A stretch of 64,000 nt of DNA from Enterococcus florum (lineage in GTDB: Bacteria > Bacillota > Bacilli > Lactobacillales > Enterococcaceae), in NCBI RefSeq assembly GCF_004309355.1, contig NZ_BJCC01000002.1, positions 1 to 64,000 on the forward strand, written 5' to 3'. The first letter of the stretch is position 1, and each line of letters starts with the position of its first letter. Under the pieces are notes generated by a model that did no database searches, was not told the origin of the DNA, and worked only from the letters and a program-made list of their open reading frames with translations. A program made the translations under genes and the position numbers. Shown one piece after another: positions 33,419-43,290 of this stretch.

Positions 33419-34780
33419 ATGAATGAAATGTTACATGATCGAATACCGCCACAAAGTATTGAGGCTGAACAGGCAACGATTGGCTCGATCTTTTTAAATA
33501 CAGATGCTTTGATTACAGCGATGGAATACATTCAACCAGAGGATTTTTATCGACGTGGTCATCAGGTTATTTATCAAACGATGATCAAACTCAGCGACCG
33601 AAACGAAGCCATCGATGTCGTAACAGTAAAAGATGCTTTAGAGCAGGAGAACCTGCTAGAGGATGCTGGCGGGTTGAGCTACCTTTCTGAATTGGCTTTA
33701 AGTGTGCCCACGGCAGCAAATGTGGGCTATTATGCCAAAATCGTAGAGGAAAAATCTCTTTTAAGAAGCATGATTCAGGCGGCAACCAACATTGTGACGC
33801 AAGGATTTGAGCAAGGAGACGATGTTCAGACCATTTTAGATACTGCAGAGCGAGATATTATGGAAGTCTCTCAGCGGCGAAATAAGAGTGGTTTCCTGAC
33901 GATTGCAGAAGTACTGAATACAGCGATCGAAAATATTGATCAGCTGGCCCGCAACAATGAAGAAATTACAGGAATACCAACGGGCTATGCAGCATTAGAC
34001 AAGATGACGGCTGGACTGCAACCCGAAGAATTGATCATTTTAGCCGCCCGACCTGCCGTTGGTAAAACAGCCTTTGCATTGAACATTGCACAAAATATTG
34101 GTACGAAAACGGATCGTTCTGTAGCAATATTTAGTTTGGAAATGGGAGCGGAATCTTTAGTTAATCGGATGCTTTGCGCAGAAGGATCGATTGAAGCAAG
34201 CCACTTACGAACGGGACAACTATCGGAAGAAGAATGGCAAAATCTGATCGTTGCCATGGGAAGTCTTTCCAGAGCGAATATCTTTATCGATGATACACCA
34301 GGGATCAAAGTTTCTGAGATTCGTGCAAAATGCCATAAGTTAGCGAAAGAAAAAGACAATCTTGGGTTGATTCTAATTGACTACCTGCAATTGATCGAAG
34401 GCACTGGACGAGAAAATCGGCAACAAGAAGTTTCGGAGATCTCACGGCAACTTAAGAAGCTGGCCAAAGAATTAAAAGTACCGATCATTGCTTTGTCACA
34501 GCTTTCTCGAGGGGTAGAACAACGACAAGACAAGCGTCCTGTGTTAAGTGATATCCGAGAATCCGGCTCAATCGAGCAAGATGCGGACATTGTAGCTTTT
34601 CTGTATCGTGATGATTACTATGAACGTGAAGGAGGAGAGGAAGAAGAAAATACGTCTAACCGAAACGTGATTGAAGTCATTATCGAAAAAAACCGGAGCG
34701 GGGCAAGAGGAACTGTCGAATTGTTGTTTATCAAAGAGTACAATAAATTTTCTTCTCTTTCACCGAGAGAAGACTTTTAA
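33419..34780 (+). CDS. dnaB: Replicative DNA helicase DnaB
   Basis: 453-residue hexameric helicase (called DnaC in Bacillus). The N-terminal domain starts with RIPPQSIEAEQATIGSIF. The RecA-like core has Walker A RPAVGKTAFALN, Walker B LILIDYLQLI and the arginine-rich IREKN-type end ENRSGARGTV. No intein. Followed by a terminator. Confidence 0.97.
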   Translation: MNEMLHDRIPPQSIEAEQATIGSIFLNTDALITAMEYIQPEDFYRRGHQVIYQTMIKLSDRNEAIDVVTVKDALEQENLLEDAGGLSYLSELALSVPTAANVGYYAKIVEEKSLLRSMIQAATNIVTQGFEQGDDVQTILDTAERDIMEVSQRRNKSGFLTIAEVLNTAIENIDQLARNNEEITGIPTGYAALDKMTAGLQPEELIILAARPAVGKTAFALNIAQNIGTKTDRSVAIFSLEMGAESLVNRMLCAEGSIEASHLRTGQLSEEEWQNLIVAMGSLSRANIFIDDTPGIKVSEIRAKCHKLAKEKDNLGLILIDYLQLIEGTGRENRQQEVSEISRQLKKLAKELKVPIIALSQLSRGVEQRQDKRPVLSDIRESGSIEQDADIVAFLYRDDYYEREGGEEEENTSNRNVIEVIIEKNRSGARGTVELLFIKEYNKFSSLSPREDF

Positions 34781-34807
34781 ACACGTGACGAGGTTGCGTG
34801 TTTTTTT
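34779..34807 (+). terminator. dnaB terminator
   Basis: AAACACG (34779-34785) pairs with CGTGTTT (34797-34803), followed by a T run. Confidence 0.7.
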
Positions 34808-34835
34808 GAGGTGATCGAAACGTGGATTTTTTACG

Positions 34836-34922
34836 TAATGTTCGTATTTTGCTTAAAAAACCAAGTTTAAAAAGTTTAATATTCGAATTTTTATTGAAAA
34901 AATAGGATTTTATTGGTACAAT
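34836..34922 (+). promoter_or_regulatory. purA promoter with possible PurR boxes
   Basis: TTGAAA (34894-34899), 17 bp, TACAAT (34917-34922) is a good sigma-A promoter. Upstream, AATACGAACATT (minus strand, around 34841-34852) and a CGAA within AATATTCGAATTTT (around 34879-34892) resemble halves of the PurR box AWWWNCGAACWWT. Their spacing is larger than usual, so the operator is only a suggestion. Confidence 0.55.
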
Positions 34923-34958
34923 AATTCAGGATTAAATAAAATAGAACGAGGTGTTCAG

Positions 34959-36251
34959 ATGTCATCTGTAGTAGTAGTAGGTACTCAATGGGGCGATGAA
35001 GGTAAAGGGAAAATCACCGATTTTTTAAGTGAGAATGCTGAAGTGATCGCTCGTTATCAAGGCGGAGACAATGCTGGTCATACAATCAAATTCGACAATG
35101 AAACATACAAATTGCACTTGATTCCTTCTGGGATCTTTTACAAAGATAAAATCAGTGTGATCGGGAATGGTGTGGTCGTGAACCCTAAATCCTTGGTAAA
35201 AGAGCTGGCCTATTTACACGAACGGGGTGTTACAACTGAAAATTTGCGTATCTCAGATCGTGCACATGTCATTTTGCCTTATCATATCAAGTTGGATCAG
35301 CTGCAAGAAGATGCTAAGGGCGAGAATAAAATCGGAACAACGATCAAAGGGATCGGTCCTGCGTATATGGACAAAGCGGCACGAGTGGGGATCCGAATTG
35401 CGGATCTGCTGGATAAAGAAATTTTCGCTGAACGCTTAGAAATAAATTTGGAAGAAAAAAATCGTCAGTTTGTTAAAATGTTTGATGATGAAGCCATGAG
35501 TTTTGATGATATTTTTGAAGAGTATTACGAATACGGACAACAGATCAAACAATACGTAACAGATACCTCTGTCATTTTGAATGATGCGTTAGATGAAGGA
35601 AGACGGGTACTTTTTGAAGGTGCACAAGGGGTTATGCTGGATATCGATCAAGGAACGTATCCGTTTGTTACCTCTTCCAATCCAGTAGCTGGAGGGGTAA
35701 CGATCGGAAGCGGTGTGGGTCCTTCTAAGATCGACAAAGTCGTAGGTGTTTGTAAAGCTTATACCTCTCGCGTGGGAGACGGACCATTCCCTACGGAGCT
35801 GTTTGATGAAGTAGGAGATCAGATTCGTGAGGTTGGTCGCGAATATGGAACTACGACAGGACGTCCAAGACGTGTGGGCTGGTTTGATTCCGTTGTGATG
35901 CGTCATTCAAAACGTGTCTCTGGGATTACCAATCTTTCTTTAAATTCAATCGACGTATTGAGCGGTTTAGAAACAGTAAAAATTTGTACCGCTTATGAAT
36001 TGGACGGCGAATTGATCTATCATTATCCAGCTAGTTTAAAAGAGTTGAATCGCTGCAAGCCTGTGTATGAAGAACTACCTGGATGGAGTGAAGATATCAC
36101 TGAGTGTCGTGATTTGGCGGAATTGCCAGAGAATGCTCGAAATTATGTTCGTCGGGTGTCTGAATTGGTGGGTGTTCGTATTTCGACCTTCTCAGTTGGT
36201 CCAGATCGTACTCAAACCAATATTTTAGAAAGTGTTTGGGCACAAATCTAA
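34959..36251 (+). CDS. purA: Adenylosuccinate synthetase
   Basis: 430-residue enzyme joining IMP and aspartate with GTP, first step to AMP. The N-terminal [14 protein letters not shown] holds the catalytic aspartate and P-loop-like glycines. GDNAGHTI supplies the catalytic histidine, and the [12 protein letters not shown] and [11 protein letters not shown] segments complete the signature. Paired in the window with guaB, the other branch from IMP. Confidence 0.98.
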   Translation: MSSVVVVGTQWGDEGKGKITDFLSENAEVIARYQGGDNAGHTIKFDNETYKLHLIPSGIFYKDKISVIGNGVVVNPKSLVKELAYLHERGVTTENLRISDRAHVILPYHIKLDQLQEDAKGENKIGTTIKGIGPAYMDKAARVGIRIADLLDKEIFAERLEINLEEKNRQFVKMFDDEAMSFDDIFEEYYEYGQQIKQYVTDTSVILNDALDEGRRVLFEGAQGVMLDIDQGTYPFVTSSNPVAGGVTIGSGVGPSKIDKVVGVCKAYTSRVGDGPFPTELFDEVGDQIREVGREYGTTTGRPRRVGWFDSVVMRHSKRVSGITNLSLNSIDVLSGLETVKICTAYELDGELIYHYPASLKELNRCKPVYEELPGWSEDITECRDLAELPENARNYVRRVSELVGVRISTFSVGPDRTQTNILESVWAQI

Positions 36252-36322
36252 TTGTATTATTGGAACAAACAACAAAATATTTAGTATAATCGAGGTACTA
36301 AAAAGTGTTGGGAGGATAAAAA

Positions 36323-37189
36323 ATGTATCAAATTCTAACCGATTCGTGTTGTGATGTTCCTTATACGCTGTTAAACGAATTGAATGTAGATTTTATCTCC
36401 ATGTATATTGATATAAATGGACAAGAAATGGTGGATGACCTAGGAAAAGACTTTGATATTTCGGCTTTTTATAAAAAAATTGAAGAAGGCGCTATGCCGA
36501 CAACCTCACAAGTGAATGTGGGACGCTATGTCGAATTTTTTAAGAAATACGCGGATCAGAAGATACCTATTTTATACATTTGCTTTTCCTCTGGCTTGAG
36601 TGGTTCTTACCAAAGTGCTGTTCAGGCAGTTGAGATTTTAAGAGAGGACGTTCCTGATACGGAAATCCATGTTTTTGATTCGCTAGCGGCAAGCGGCGGC
36701 GAGGGACTAATGGTTTATGAAGCAGCACAAAAACAAAAAGAAGGTGCTTCTTTAGAGGAGCTTTTGAAATGGCTGCAGACCAATCGCTTAACTTACCAGC
36801 ATTGGGTGACTGTTAATGATTTGAACCATTTACAGCGTGGCGGCAGAATTTCTAAAACTAGTGCGGCTATTGGCGGATTGATGAATATCAAACCGATTAT
36901 CGATGTAGATCCAGATGGAAAACTTCGAACCTTGGAAAAAATTCGTGGTCGCAAAAAGGCGCTGCAGCATATTGCAGACAACGTTGTGGAAACCACAGCG
37001 GATCCTAAACATCAGGTAATCTTTATTAATACTAGTGCAGATTTGGAAGGTGCAGAAGAGGTCAAACGGCTGATCGAAGAGCAAATGCAGCCAAAAGAAG
37101 TCCGAATCTTCCCTTTAGGACCAACGATCGCGAGTCATACCGGATTAGGATGTATCGCTGTTTTTACAAGAGGAAAAGAGAGAAAATAA
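36323..37189 (+). CDS. DegV family fatty-acid-binding protein
   Basis: 288-residue DegV/FakB-type protein. The N-terminus YQILTDSCCDVP and the fatty-acid carboxylate contacts PTTSQVN and SSGLSGSYQSA are recognisable. FakB proteins present fatty acids to the kinase FakA. Several paralogues are usual per genome, so the specific partner is unknown. GGGAGG precedes the ATG. Confidence 0.88.
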   Translation: MYQILTDSCCDVPYTLLNELNVDFISMYIDINGQEMVDDLGKDFDISAFYKKIEEGAMPTTSQVNVGRYVEFFKKYADQKIPILYICFSSGLSGSYQSAVQAVEILREDVPDTEIHVFDSLAASGGEGLMVYEAAQKQKEGASLEELLKWLQTNRLTYQHWVTVNDLNHLQRGGRISKTSAAIGGLMNIKPIIDVDPDGKLRTLEKIRGRKKALQHIADNVVETTADPKHQVIFINTSADLEGAEEVKRLIEEQMQPKEVRIFPLGPTIASHTGLGCIAVFTRGKERK

Positions 37190-37208
37190 AAGATCAATAA
37201 ATCTTAGT

Positions 37209-37257
37209 AAAGGAGAAGAGGAATACCCAACTTTATGGGTTTCTTCTTCTCCTTTTT
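37209..37257. terminator. Bidirectional terminator
   Basis: A long hairpin (AAAGGAGAAGA pairing with TCTTCTCCTTT, inner ACCCA/TGGGT) with T and A runs lies between the convergent degV and mleR genes. Confidence 0.88.
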
Positions 37258-37264
37258 GTGGTGT

Positions 37265-38164
37265 TTAGCTGGAAGGATGCTCTATATCTGTAAATTCACG
37301 AATCAGCTGACACATTTGATCTCGAGAATGAGATTCGAGCGCACTGTCTCTTTGAACTAAGGAGATCAAAAAATCTGGTTGAGGCTGGTCTTTGATTGGA
37401 ATACAGATTAGATGATCTTCTGGTCCAATGGCTAAATCGACTAAAAAGCCAATTCCTACGCGTTCTTTGATCATTCCCTTTAAAATAGTTAGGTTGTTGC
37501 TTTGATAAATAATGTTTGGTTCGAAATGGGCTTGCTGACTAAATTTTTGAAAAGCAATCGGATGGACATAATGCTCATTCAATAGAACAAAAGCTTCATT
37601 TTCTAGTTCGTTGAAGGATACGCTTTTTCGTTGAGCGAGGGGATGGTCAGGACTGACAACGATCGAAAAATTTTTTTTAACCAACAATTCACTATAAAGC
37701 TCAGGATCACGAATAGGCTCTGTGGAACCAAGCAAAGCCATGTCGATTTTTCCACGTTTTAATAATACGTAGAGATCTTTCGACCCACCGTCTATTAAAT
37801 TGACATGTTCCATCAAATTATTTTTGAATAAAAAAGCAGACAATTTAGGGAAATAATAATTGCCGATAATCGGTGGCAGACCAAATTCCAGCGTCTGCTT
37901 TTTTAAATGATCAATTTCACGAATTGCTACAGACAGTTCATTCAAAATAGTACTAATATGTTTCGATAAGATCATGCCGGATTTTGTGATGACCAACGAT
38001 CGATGAGATTGATCTCGAAAAATTAAATCGGTATCTAATTCCTTTTCCAAACGTTTTACCGCATAGGTGACGGTGGGTTGACTGACATGAAACGCTTGAG
38101 CAACCTTCGTAAAGCTTTTTTCCTTCACTAAACGTTGAAAATACTCCAAGTCTTTTAAATTCAT
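37265..38164 (-). CDS. mleR: LysR-family regulator, probable MleR
   Basis: 299-residue LysR regulator. The winged helix at about 1-60 includes FTKVAQAFHVSQPTVTYAVKRLEKEL, followed by a linker helix and a periplasmic-binding-like effector domain (about 90-295). It is divergent from mleS-mleP. In lactic acid bacteria MleR activates malolactic genes in response to L-malate, and the position fits that role. Name by context and family. Confidence 0.82.
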   Translation of the reverse strand: MNLKDLEYFQRLVKEKSFTKVAQAFHVSQPTVTYAVKRLEKELDTDLIFRDQSHRSLVITKSGMILSKHISTILNELSVAIREIDHLKKQTLEFGLPPIIGNYYFPKLSAFLFKNNLMEHVNLIDGGSKDLYVLLKRGKIDMALLGSTEPIRDPELYSELLVKKNFSIVVSPDHPLAQRKSVSFNELENEAFVLLNEHYVHPIAFQKFSQQAHFEPNIIYQSNNLTILKGMIKERVGIGFLVDLAIGPEDHLICIPIKDQPQPDFLISLVQRDSALESHSRDQMCQLIREFTDIEHPSS

Positions 38165-38202
38165 AAATTACTCCTTTAATAAAAAGATAAACATCGGGTC
38201 AT

Positions 38203-38261
38203 ATAAATAATATTTATCATAAGCCTTATTTTTGACTATGACAAGCAATCAAGAGTAAGCT
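38203..38261 (+). promoter_or_regulatory. mleS promoter and LysR-type operator
   Basis: ATAAATA-A-TATTTAT (38203-38217) is a perfect 15-bp dyad of the ATA-N9-TAT form that LysR regulators favour. It lies 15 bp upstream of a candidate promoter, TTGACT (38232-38237), 18 bp, TAAGCT (38256-38261). Confidence 0.5.
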
Positions 38262-38292
38262 AACTCTTGTAAAACAAAGAGGAGGAATTGAG

Positions 38293-39933
38293 ATGAAAGG
38301 AATCGAGATTTTAAACAATCCATTTTTGAATAAAGGAACAGCTTTTACGAAAGAAGAAAGAAAAACATACGGATTAGAAGGGGTTCTACCTGCACAAGTA
38401 CAAACTTTGGAACAACAAGCGGTACAGGCCTATGGACAATACCTAAGTAAATCAACCGATTTAGAAAAACGTATTTTCTTGATGAATCTTTTCAATACGA
38501 ATCGTACATTGTTTTATAAACTAATGGGCCAACACGTTGTTGAGTTTATGCCTGTCGTTTATGATCCAACGGTGGCAGATTCGATTGAGCAATACAATGA
38601 GTTATTCGTTCGACCTCAAGACGCAGCCTTTTTATCCATTGATGAACCAGAAGCAATCAAAGCAAGCCTGCAAAATGCAGCGGCCGGCCGTGATATCCGT
38701 TTGATCGTGGTAACCGATGCGGAAGGAATTCTAGGTATTGGTGATTGGGGCGTCAATGGTGTCGATATTGCAATCGGGAAATTGATGGTTTATACAGCTG
38801 CAGCAGGTATCAATCCATCTCAAGTATTACCAGTATCGATTGATGCCGGGACAAACAATCAAGAATTATTGAATGATCCATTGTACCTAGGCAATCGTCA
38901 TGAACGAGTTTATGGTGAACGTTATTATGATTTTGTTGATCAATTCGTTGATGCAACACAAGAATTGTTCCCTAAATTATTGTTGCACTGGGAAGATTTC
39001 GGACGTTCAAATGCAGCCAATATTTTGGAAAAATACGAAGATAAAATTACTACCTTCAATGATGACATTCAAGGAACAGGCATTGTGGTATTAGCTGGTG
39101 TACTAGGGGCTTTGAATATTTCTGGTGAAGATCTGACTAAGCAAACCGTTATGACTTTTGGTGCAGGGACTGCCGGTGTCGGCATTGCCAACCAATTGTT
39201 AGATGAAATGACTCGTCAAGGCTTATCAGAAGACGAAGCGCGCAAACATTTTTACTTGGTGGACAAACAAGGTGTCTTATTTGAAGATACTGCGGACTTA
39301 ACCAATGGTCAAAAACCATTCACTCGTCAACGCAGTGAGTTTGACAATGCCGATGAATTAACCAACCTAACAGCAGCGGTTAAAGCTATTCATCCAACGA
39401 TTATTATTGGAACTTCCACGCAGCCAGGTGCTTTCACTGAGGAAATTGTGAAAGAAATTGCGGCTCATACGGAACGTCCAATCATTTTCCCATTGTCTAA
39501 CCCAACCAAATTGGCAGAAGCCAAAGCGGAAGATCTAATTAAGTGGACTGATGGAAAAGCGCTGATTGGAACAGGGATTCCCGCAGCTGATGTAGAATAC
39601 AAAGGCGTCACTTATCAAATCGGTCAGGCCAATAATGCTTTAATGTATCCTGGTTTGGGATTAGGAATCATCGCTTCAACGGCTTCTCGTGTAAATGGCG
39701 AAACCTTGTCACAAGCTAGTCATGCGTTGGGTGGAATTGTTGACACTACACAACCTGGAGCAGCTGTCTTGCCTCCAGTATCCAAGTTGACTGAGTTCTC
39801 TCAAACTATTGCAGAAGTGGTGGGTCAAAGTGTACTGGATCAACAGTTGAATAAAGAGGAAATCAAAGATATCAAACAAGCAGTAGAAGACATGAAATGG
39901 TACCCAGAATACCACTCACTAGATGCTGAATAA
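38293..39933 (+). CDS. mleS: Malolactic enzyme
   Basis: 546-residue NAD- and Mn-dependent enzyme converting L-malate to L-lactate and CO2, which de-acidifies the cytoplasm. The fold is that of malic enzyme: [16 protein letters not shown], the [16 protein letters not shown] motif, the metal site EDFGRSNA with FNDDIQGTG, and the nucleotide fold [11 protein letters not shown]. The N-terminus [18 protein letters not shown] and overall length match malolactic enzymes of lactococci more than malic enzymes. The adjacent permease and MleR support this. GAGGAGG precedes the ATG. Confidence 0.92.
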   Translation: MKGIEILNNPFLNKGTAFTKEERKTYGLEGVLPAQVQTLEQQAVQAYGQYLSKSTDLEKRIFLMNLFNTNRTLFYKLMGQHVVEFMPVVYDPTVADSIEQYNELFVRPQDAAFLSIDEPEAIKASLQNAAAGRDIRLIVVTDAEGILGIGDWGVNGVDIAIGKLMVYTAAAGINPSQVLPVSIDAGTNNQELLNDPLYLGNRHERVYGERYYDFVDQFVDATQELFPKLLLHWEDFGRSNAANILEKYEDKITTFNDDIQGTGIVVLAGVLGALNISGEDLTKQTVMTFGAGTAGVGIANQLLDEMTRQGLSEDEARKHFYLVDKQGVLFEDTADLTNGQKPFTRQRSEFDNADELTNLTAAVKAIHPTIIIGTSTQPGAFTEEIVKEIAAHTERPIIFPLSNPTKLAEAKAEDLIKWTDGKALIGTGIPAADVEYKGVTYQIGQANNALMYPGLGLGIIASTASRVNGETLSQASHALGGIVDTTQPGAAVLPPVSKLTEFSQTIAEVVGQSVLDQQLNKEEIKDIKQAVEDMKWYPEYHSLDAE

Positions 39934-39952
39934 TTAAGAGGGGGAAGTAAAC

Positions 39953-40918
39953 ATGGTATTCTTTCAATCAATTCAAAGTGTCATCAGTATTATTTTGATG
40001 ATTGCTTTGGGCTATATTTTGAAAGGCCAAGGATGGTTTGACGAAAAATTTGGCGGAAGTATTTCATCCTTAATCACAAAGGTGGCCTTGCCTGCGTCGA
40101 TTTTCGTTTCGGTTTTAAAAAACCTGACAAAAGATTCATTATTTGAATTGTCAGGAAGTTTAGTCTATCCAGTCGGCGGGGTCATTATTTCATACATCAT
40201 TGCTTATGCATTGGTGAAGCTATTAAAAATTAGACCTGGCCGTCGCGGGATATTTATGAATGCGGTAGTGAATGCCAACACGATCTTCATTGGTTTGCCT
40301 TTGAACATTGCATTGTTCGGTGAAAAGGCGCTACCTTACTTCTTAGTATATTATGTAACCAATACTGTCTCAACTTGGGCCTTTGGGGTGTTCTTGATCT
40401 CGAATGATGATCCAACCAAGGTTAAAGGAGAGAACAAAGCAAAATTGAATTGGAAGAAATTACTGCCACCACCATTGCTAGGCTTTATCGTGGCAATCGT
40501 CTTTTTGCTGGTTGGTATTCCAGTGCCCACGTTCATCAATTCTACCTTGACTTATGTAGGAAACATCGTTACACCATTATCCCTATTGTACATTGGGATC
40601 GTGTTGCATGATGCTGGATTAAAAAGTATTCGTTTTGATCGAGATACCGTGGTTGCTTTGTTGGGACGATTCATTTTAGCACCAGCGATTCTGATTGCGT
40701 TGTTGGTTGTTGGACAAAATATGTTCGGTGCAGAATTAGCGCCATTGCTGCAACAAACTCTGATTGTACAATCAGCAACCCCAATGTTAGCTGTTTTGCC
40801 AATTTTAGCCAATGAAGCACATGGGGATGTCAAATACGCGACGAATTTAGTCACCACCAGCACGATTTTGTTTGTTATCGTAGTGCCCATTCTAATGCAG
40901 CTGGTTCAATTTATTTAA
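39953..40918 (+). CDS. mleP: Malate permease, auxin-efflux-carrier (AEC) family
   Basis: 321-residue membrane protein with ten predicted hydrophobic segments and the AEC pattern (GYILKGQGWFDEKFGGSISSL, NANTIFIGLPL). In malolactic operons MleP exchanges malate for lactate, generating proton motive force. It lies 19 bp after mleS and is co-transcribed. Confidence 0.88.
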   Translation: MVFFQSIQSVISIILMIALGYILKGQGWFDEKFGGSISSLITKVALPASIFVSVLKNLTKDSLFELSGSLVYPVGGVIISYIIAYALVKLLKIRPGRRGIFMNAVVNANTIFIGLPLNIALFGEKALPYFLVYYVTNTVSTWAFGVFLISNDDPTKVKGENKAKLNWKKLLPPPLLGFIVAIVFLLVGIPVPTFINSTLTYVGNIVTPLSLLYIGIVLHDAGLKSIRFDRDTVVALLGRFILAPAILIALLVVGQNMFGAELAPLLQQTLIVQSATPMLAVLPILANEAHGDVKYATNLVTTSTILFVIVVPILMQLVQFI

Positions 40919-40922
40919 ACGA

Positions 40923-40958
40923 AAAAAAGGAAAGCTCATTTTCGAGCTTTCCTTTTTT
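40923..40958. terminator. Bidirectional terminator
   Basis: Fifteen-base perfect arms (40923-40937 and 40944-40958) rich in A/T at the base lie between mleP and the convergent ABC-F gene. Confidence 0.92.
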
Positions 40959-42585
40959 AATTCCCAGTAAATAGATGATTCAATTTCTCTTGTACATCTT
41001 TGTTTTCTAAGAATTCGTCATAGGTCGTTTCGCTGCGGTCTACAACTCCGTTTTCTGAGATGGCAATGATTCGGTTTGCCAAAGTTTGAATAAATTGATG
41101 GTCATGAGAAGCGAAAAGCAGTGCTCCAGTATACGCCATCAATCCTTCATTCAAAGCAGAGATCGATTCTAGATCCAAGTGATTGGTTGGATCGTCCAAA
41201 ACTAAAACATTGGATTTAGAGAGCATCAGTTTAGACAGCATACAACGAACTTTTTCTCCTCCAGATAAAACATTGACCGGCTTCATCACTTCGTCGCCTG
41301 AGAACAGCATACGGCCTAAGAAACTGCGCAAGAAAGTATTATCGTCTTCTTCTTTGCTGGCATATTGACGCAGCCAGTCCAAAATCGTTAACGAACTTTC
41401 AAATTCCTTAGAGGGATCTTTAGGCAAATAAGCCTGGCTAGTCGTTACACCCCAACGAACTGTGCCAGAGTCAGGTTTTAAATCCCCCATCATGACACGA
41501 AAAAGTGTGGTAGTCACAATATCGTTTTCGGCAATGAAAGCTACCTTGTCATCACGGTTCAAGGTGAAAGAGATCTTGTCTAAAATCGTTTTGCCATCGA
41601 TCGTAACAGTCACATCATCGACTTGCAAAAGGTCATTTCCGATCTCACGTTCTGGTTTGAATTGCACAAACGGATAACGGCGAGAGGAAGGCTGAATATC
41701 ATCCAAGGTGATTTTTTCCAGCATTTTTTTCCGCGAAGTCGCCTGTTTTGATTTCGACGCATTGGCGCTAAAACGGGCAATAAAGTCCTGTAATTCTTTG
41801 ATATGTTCTTCTTTTTTTGCATTGGAATCAGACTTTAATTTCGCAGCCAGCTGACTGGATTCCAGCCAAAAGTCATAATTCCCAACATAGAGCTGGATTT
41901 TTCCGAAATCAAGATCCGCCATATGGGTACAGACTTTGTTCAAGAAATGTCGGTCATGAGAAACAACAATCACGGTGTTGTCAAAATTGATCAAAAATTC
42001 TTCTAGCCAATTGATGGATTGAATGTCGAGTCCATTTGTCGGCTCGTCCAGCAACAGAACATCTGGTTTGCCAAATAGAGCCTGTGCCAGTAAGACTTTG
42101 ATTTTTTGTCCAGCAGTCAGTTCACTCATCTTTTGCTGATGCAGCTCTTCAGAGATATTTAGACCTTGCAGTAAAACTGCGGCTTCAGGTTCTGCTTCCC
42201 ATCCATCCAGTTCAGCAAATTCGCCTTCCAGTTCGGCAGCTCGAATACCATCCTCGTCGGTAAAATCTTCTTTCATGTAGACTGCGTCTTTTTCTTTCAT
42301 CACTTCATAAAGACGTTCGTGCCCCATGATTACCGTCTCGATTACTGTATACTCTTCATAATCAAAATGATTTTGCTTTAAAACGGCCATACGTTCGTTT
42401 GGTCCTAATGCGACATTTCCAGTAGTTGGTTGAATCTCTCCGGATAAAATTTTCAAGAAGGTCGATTTTCCGGCACCATTTGCACCAATCAGCCCATAAC
42501 AGTTACCAGGAGTGAATTTGATATTAACGTCATCAAATAATTTACGGTCAGAAAATTGTAAACTGACATCATTTACTGTAATCAA
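40957..42585 (-). CDS. ABC-F family ATPase (YbiT/YkpA type)
   Basis: 542-residue soluble protein with two nucleotide-binding domains and no membrane segments. NBD1 has Walker A GANGAGKST and a Walker B aspartate in DVLLLDEPTNGLD. A basic linker of about 60 residues (SKKEEHIKELQDFIARF) separates the domains. NBD2 has Walker B VLVLDDPTNHLD and signature SGGEKVR, but its Walker A position reads AENDIVTTT, lacking the GxGKS/T lysine. ABC-F proteins of this subgroup act on the ribosome. The long linker expected of antibiotic-resistance ABC-Fs is not obvious, so a housekeeping role is more likely. Confidence 0.88.
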   Translation of the reverse strand: MITVNDVSLQFSDRKLFDDVNIKFTPGNCYGLIGANGAGKSTFLKILSGEIQPTTGNVALGPNERMAVLKQNHFDYEEYTVIETVIMGHERLYEVMKEKDAVYMKEDFTDEDGIRAAELEGEFAELDGWEAEPEAAVLLQGLNISEELHQQKMSELTAGQKIKVLLAQALFGKPDVLLLDEPTNGLDIQSINWLEEFLINFDNTVIVVSHDRHFLNKVCTHMADLDFGKIQLYVGNYDFWLESSQLAAKLKSDSNAKKEEHIKELQDFIARFSANASKSKQATSRKKMLEKITLDDIQPSSRRYPFVQFKPEREIGNDLLQVDDVTVTIDGKTILDKISFTLNRDDKVAFIAENDIVTTTLFRVMMGDLKPDSGTVRWGVTTSQAYLPKDPSKEFESSLTILDWLRQYASKEEDDNTFLRSFLGRMLFSGDEVMKPVNVLSGGEKVRCMLSKLMLSKSNVLVLDDPTNHLDLESISALNEGLMAYTGALLFASHDHQFIQTLANRIIAISENGVVDRSETTYDEFLENKDVQEKLNHLFTGN

Positions 42586-42723
42586 TGAATTTCCTCACTT
42601 TATAAAAATTGACCTAAGTCTCTTTGCATTATAACGGGGACAATATGAAGTTTCAAGCGAATCGCTAAGAATTTACTTGTGTTTTAAAATAAGATAGACT
42701 AAGTGGTGAAGGAGTGTGAAGAT

Positions 42724-43101
42724 ATGGTTGGGATAATTGTTGTAACTCATGACCACTTGGCGCAAGGACTCGTAGATACTGCAGAAGCGATTATAGGCAA
42801 ACAAACACATGTAGATACTATTTCTGTAGAGGTCAAAGCAAACAATCTGCAAGACCGATTTGAAGAAGCAGCTAAGCGAATGTTGGAGAAGACCAGCGAG
42901 ATCGTCTGGCTAGTGGATATATTTGGGGGTACTCCATTTCGATACACCAGCCAGCTCGTTCTAAAGGATGCAAAACAGCATTTAGTTACTGGAGTGAACT
43001 TGCCCATGCTGCTACAAGCATTGGCTAACAGTAACTTGACTGCAGAGGAATTAACTAGGCAACTTGAACTGGAAAGCAAAGAAGCTATCCGACGAATATA
43101 A
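42724..43101 (+). CDS. Orphan PTS EIIA, mannose/sorbose family
   Basis: 125-residue EIIA-Man domain with the phosphorylatable H9 in IIVVTHDHLAQG and the DIFGGTPF motif. It is monocistronic, with its own terminator, and is not adjacent to EIIB/C/D on its transcript. The next PTS operon has its own EIIA. It may serve another mannose-type permease or act in regulation. The ATG at 42724 is preferred to an upstream GTG because GAAGGAG precedes it. Confidence 0.85.
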   Translation: MVGIIVVTHDHLAQGLVDTAEAIIGKQTHVDTISVEVKANNLQDRFEEAAKRMLEKTSEIVWLVDIFGGTPFRYTSQLVLKDAKQHLVTGVNLPMLLQALANSNLTAEELTRQLELESKEAIRRI

Positions 43102-43110
43102 AGCAAAAAC

Positions 43111-43133
43111 GAGTCCTTATGGGCTCTTTTTTT
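43111..43133 (+). terminator. Terminator of the orphan EIIA
   Basis: GAGTCC-TTAT-GGGCTC (one G-U pair), then seven T. Confidence 0.85.
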
Positions 43134-43198
43134 ATGCTTAAATGGTTTTTTAGGAGATTTTTCAGACGTAAACAAGCAAAAAGAATCAAAAAAGAGTA

Positions 43199-43246
43199 TA
43201 AGAACCGTTTACAAAAAATAAACAAGGTGATATACTCGTTTACGAG
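43199..43246 (+). promoter_or_regulatory. Pentitol operon promoter with cre-like site and +1 dyad
   Basis: TTTACA (43208-43213), 17 bp, TATACT (43231-43236) is a good promoter. A sequence with two mismatches to the cre consensus WTGNAANCGNWNNCW covers the -35 (43199-43213). A perfect dyad CTCGT-TT-ACGAG (43235-43246) starts at the -10 end. It is a natural site for a repressor such as the DeoR protein encoded in the operon. Confidence 0.6.
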
Positions 43247-43290
43247 CAGTAATGAGTTTGTGTGAGTGCTTATCTTAAAGGAGGATAATT

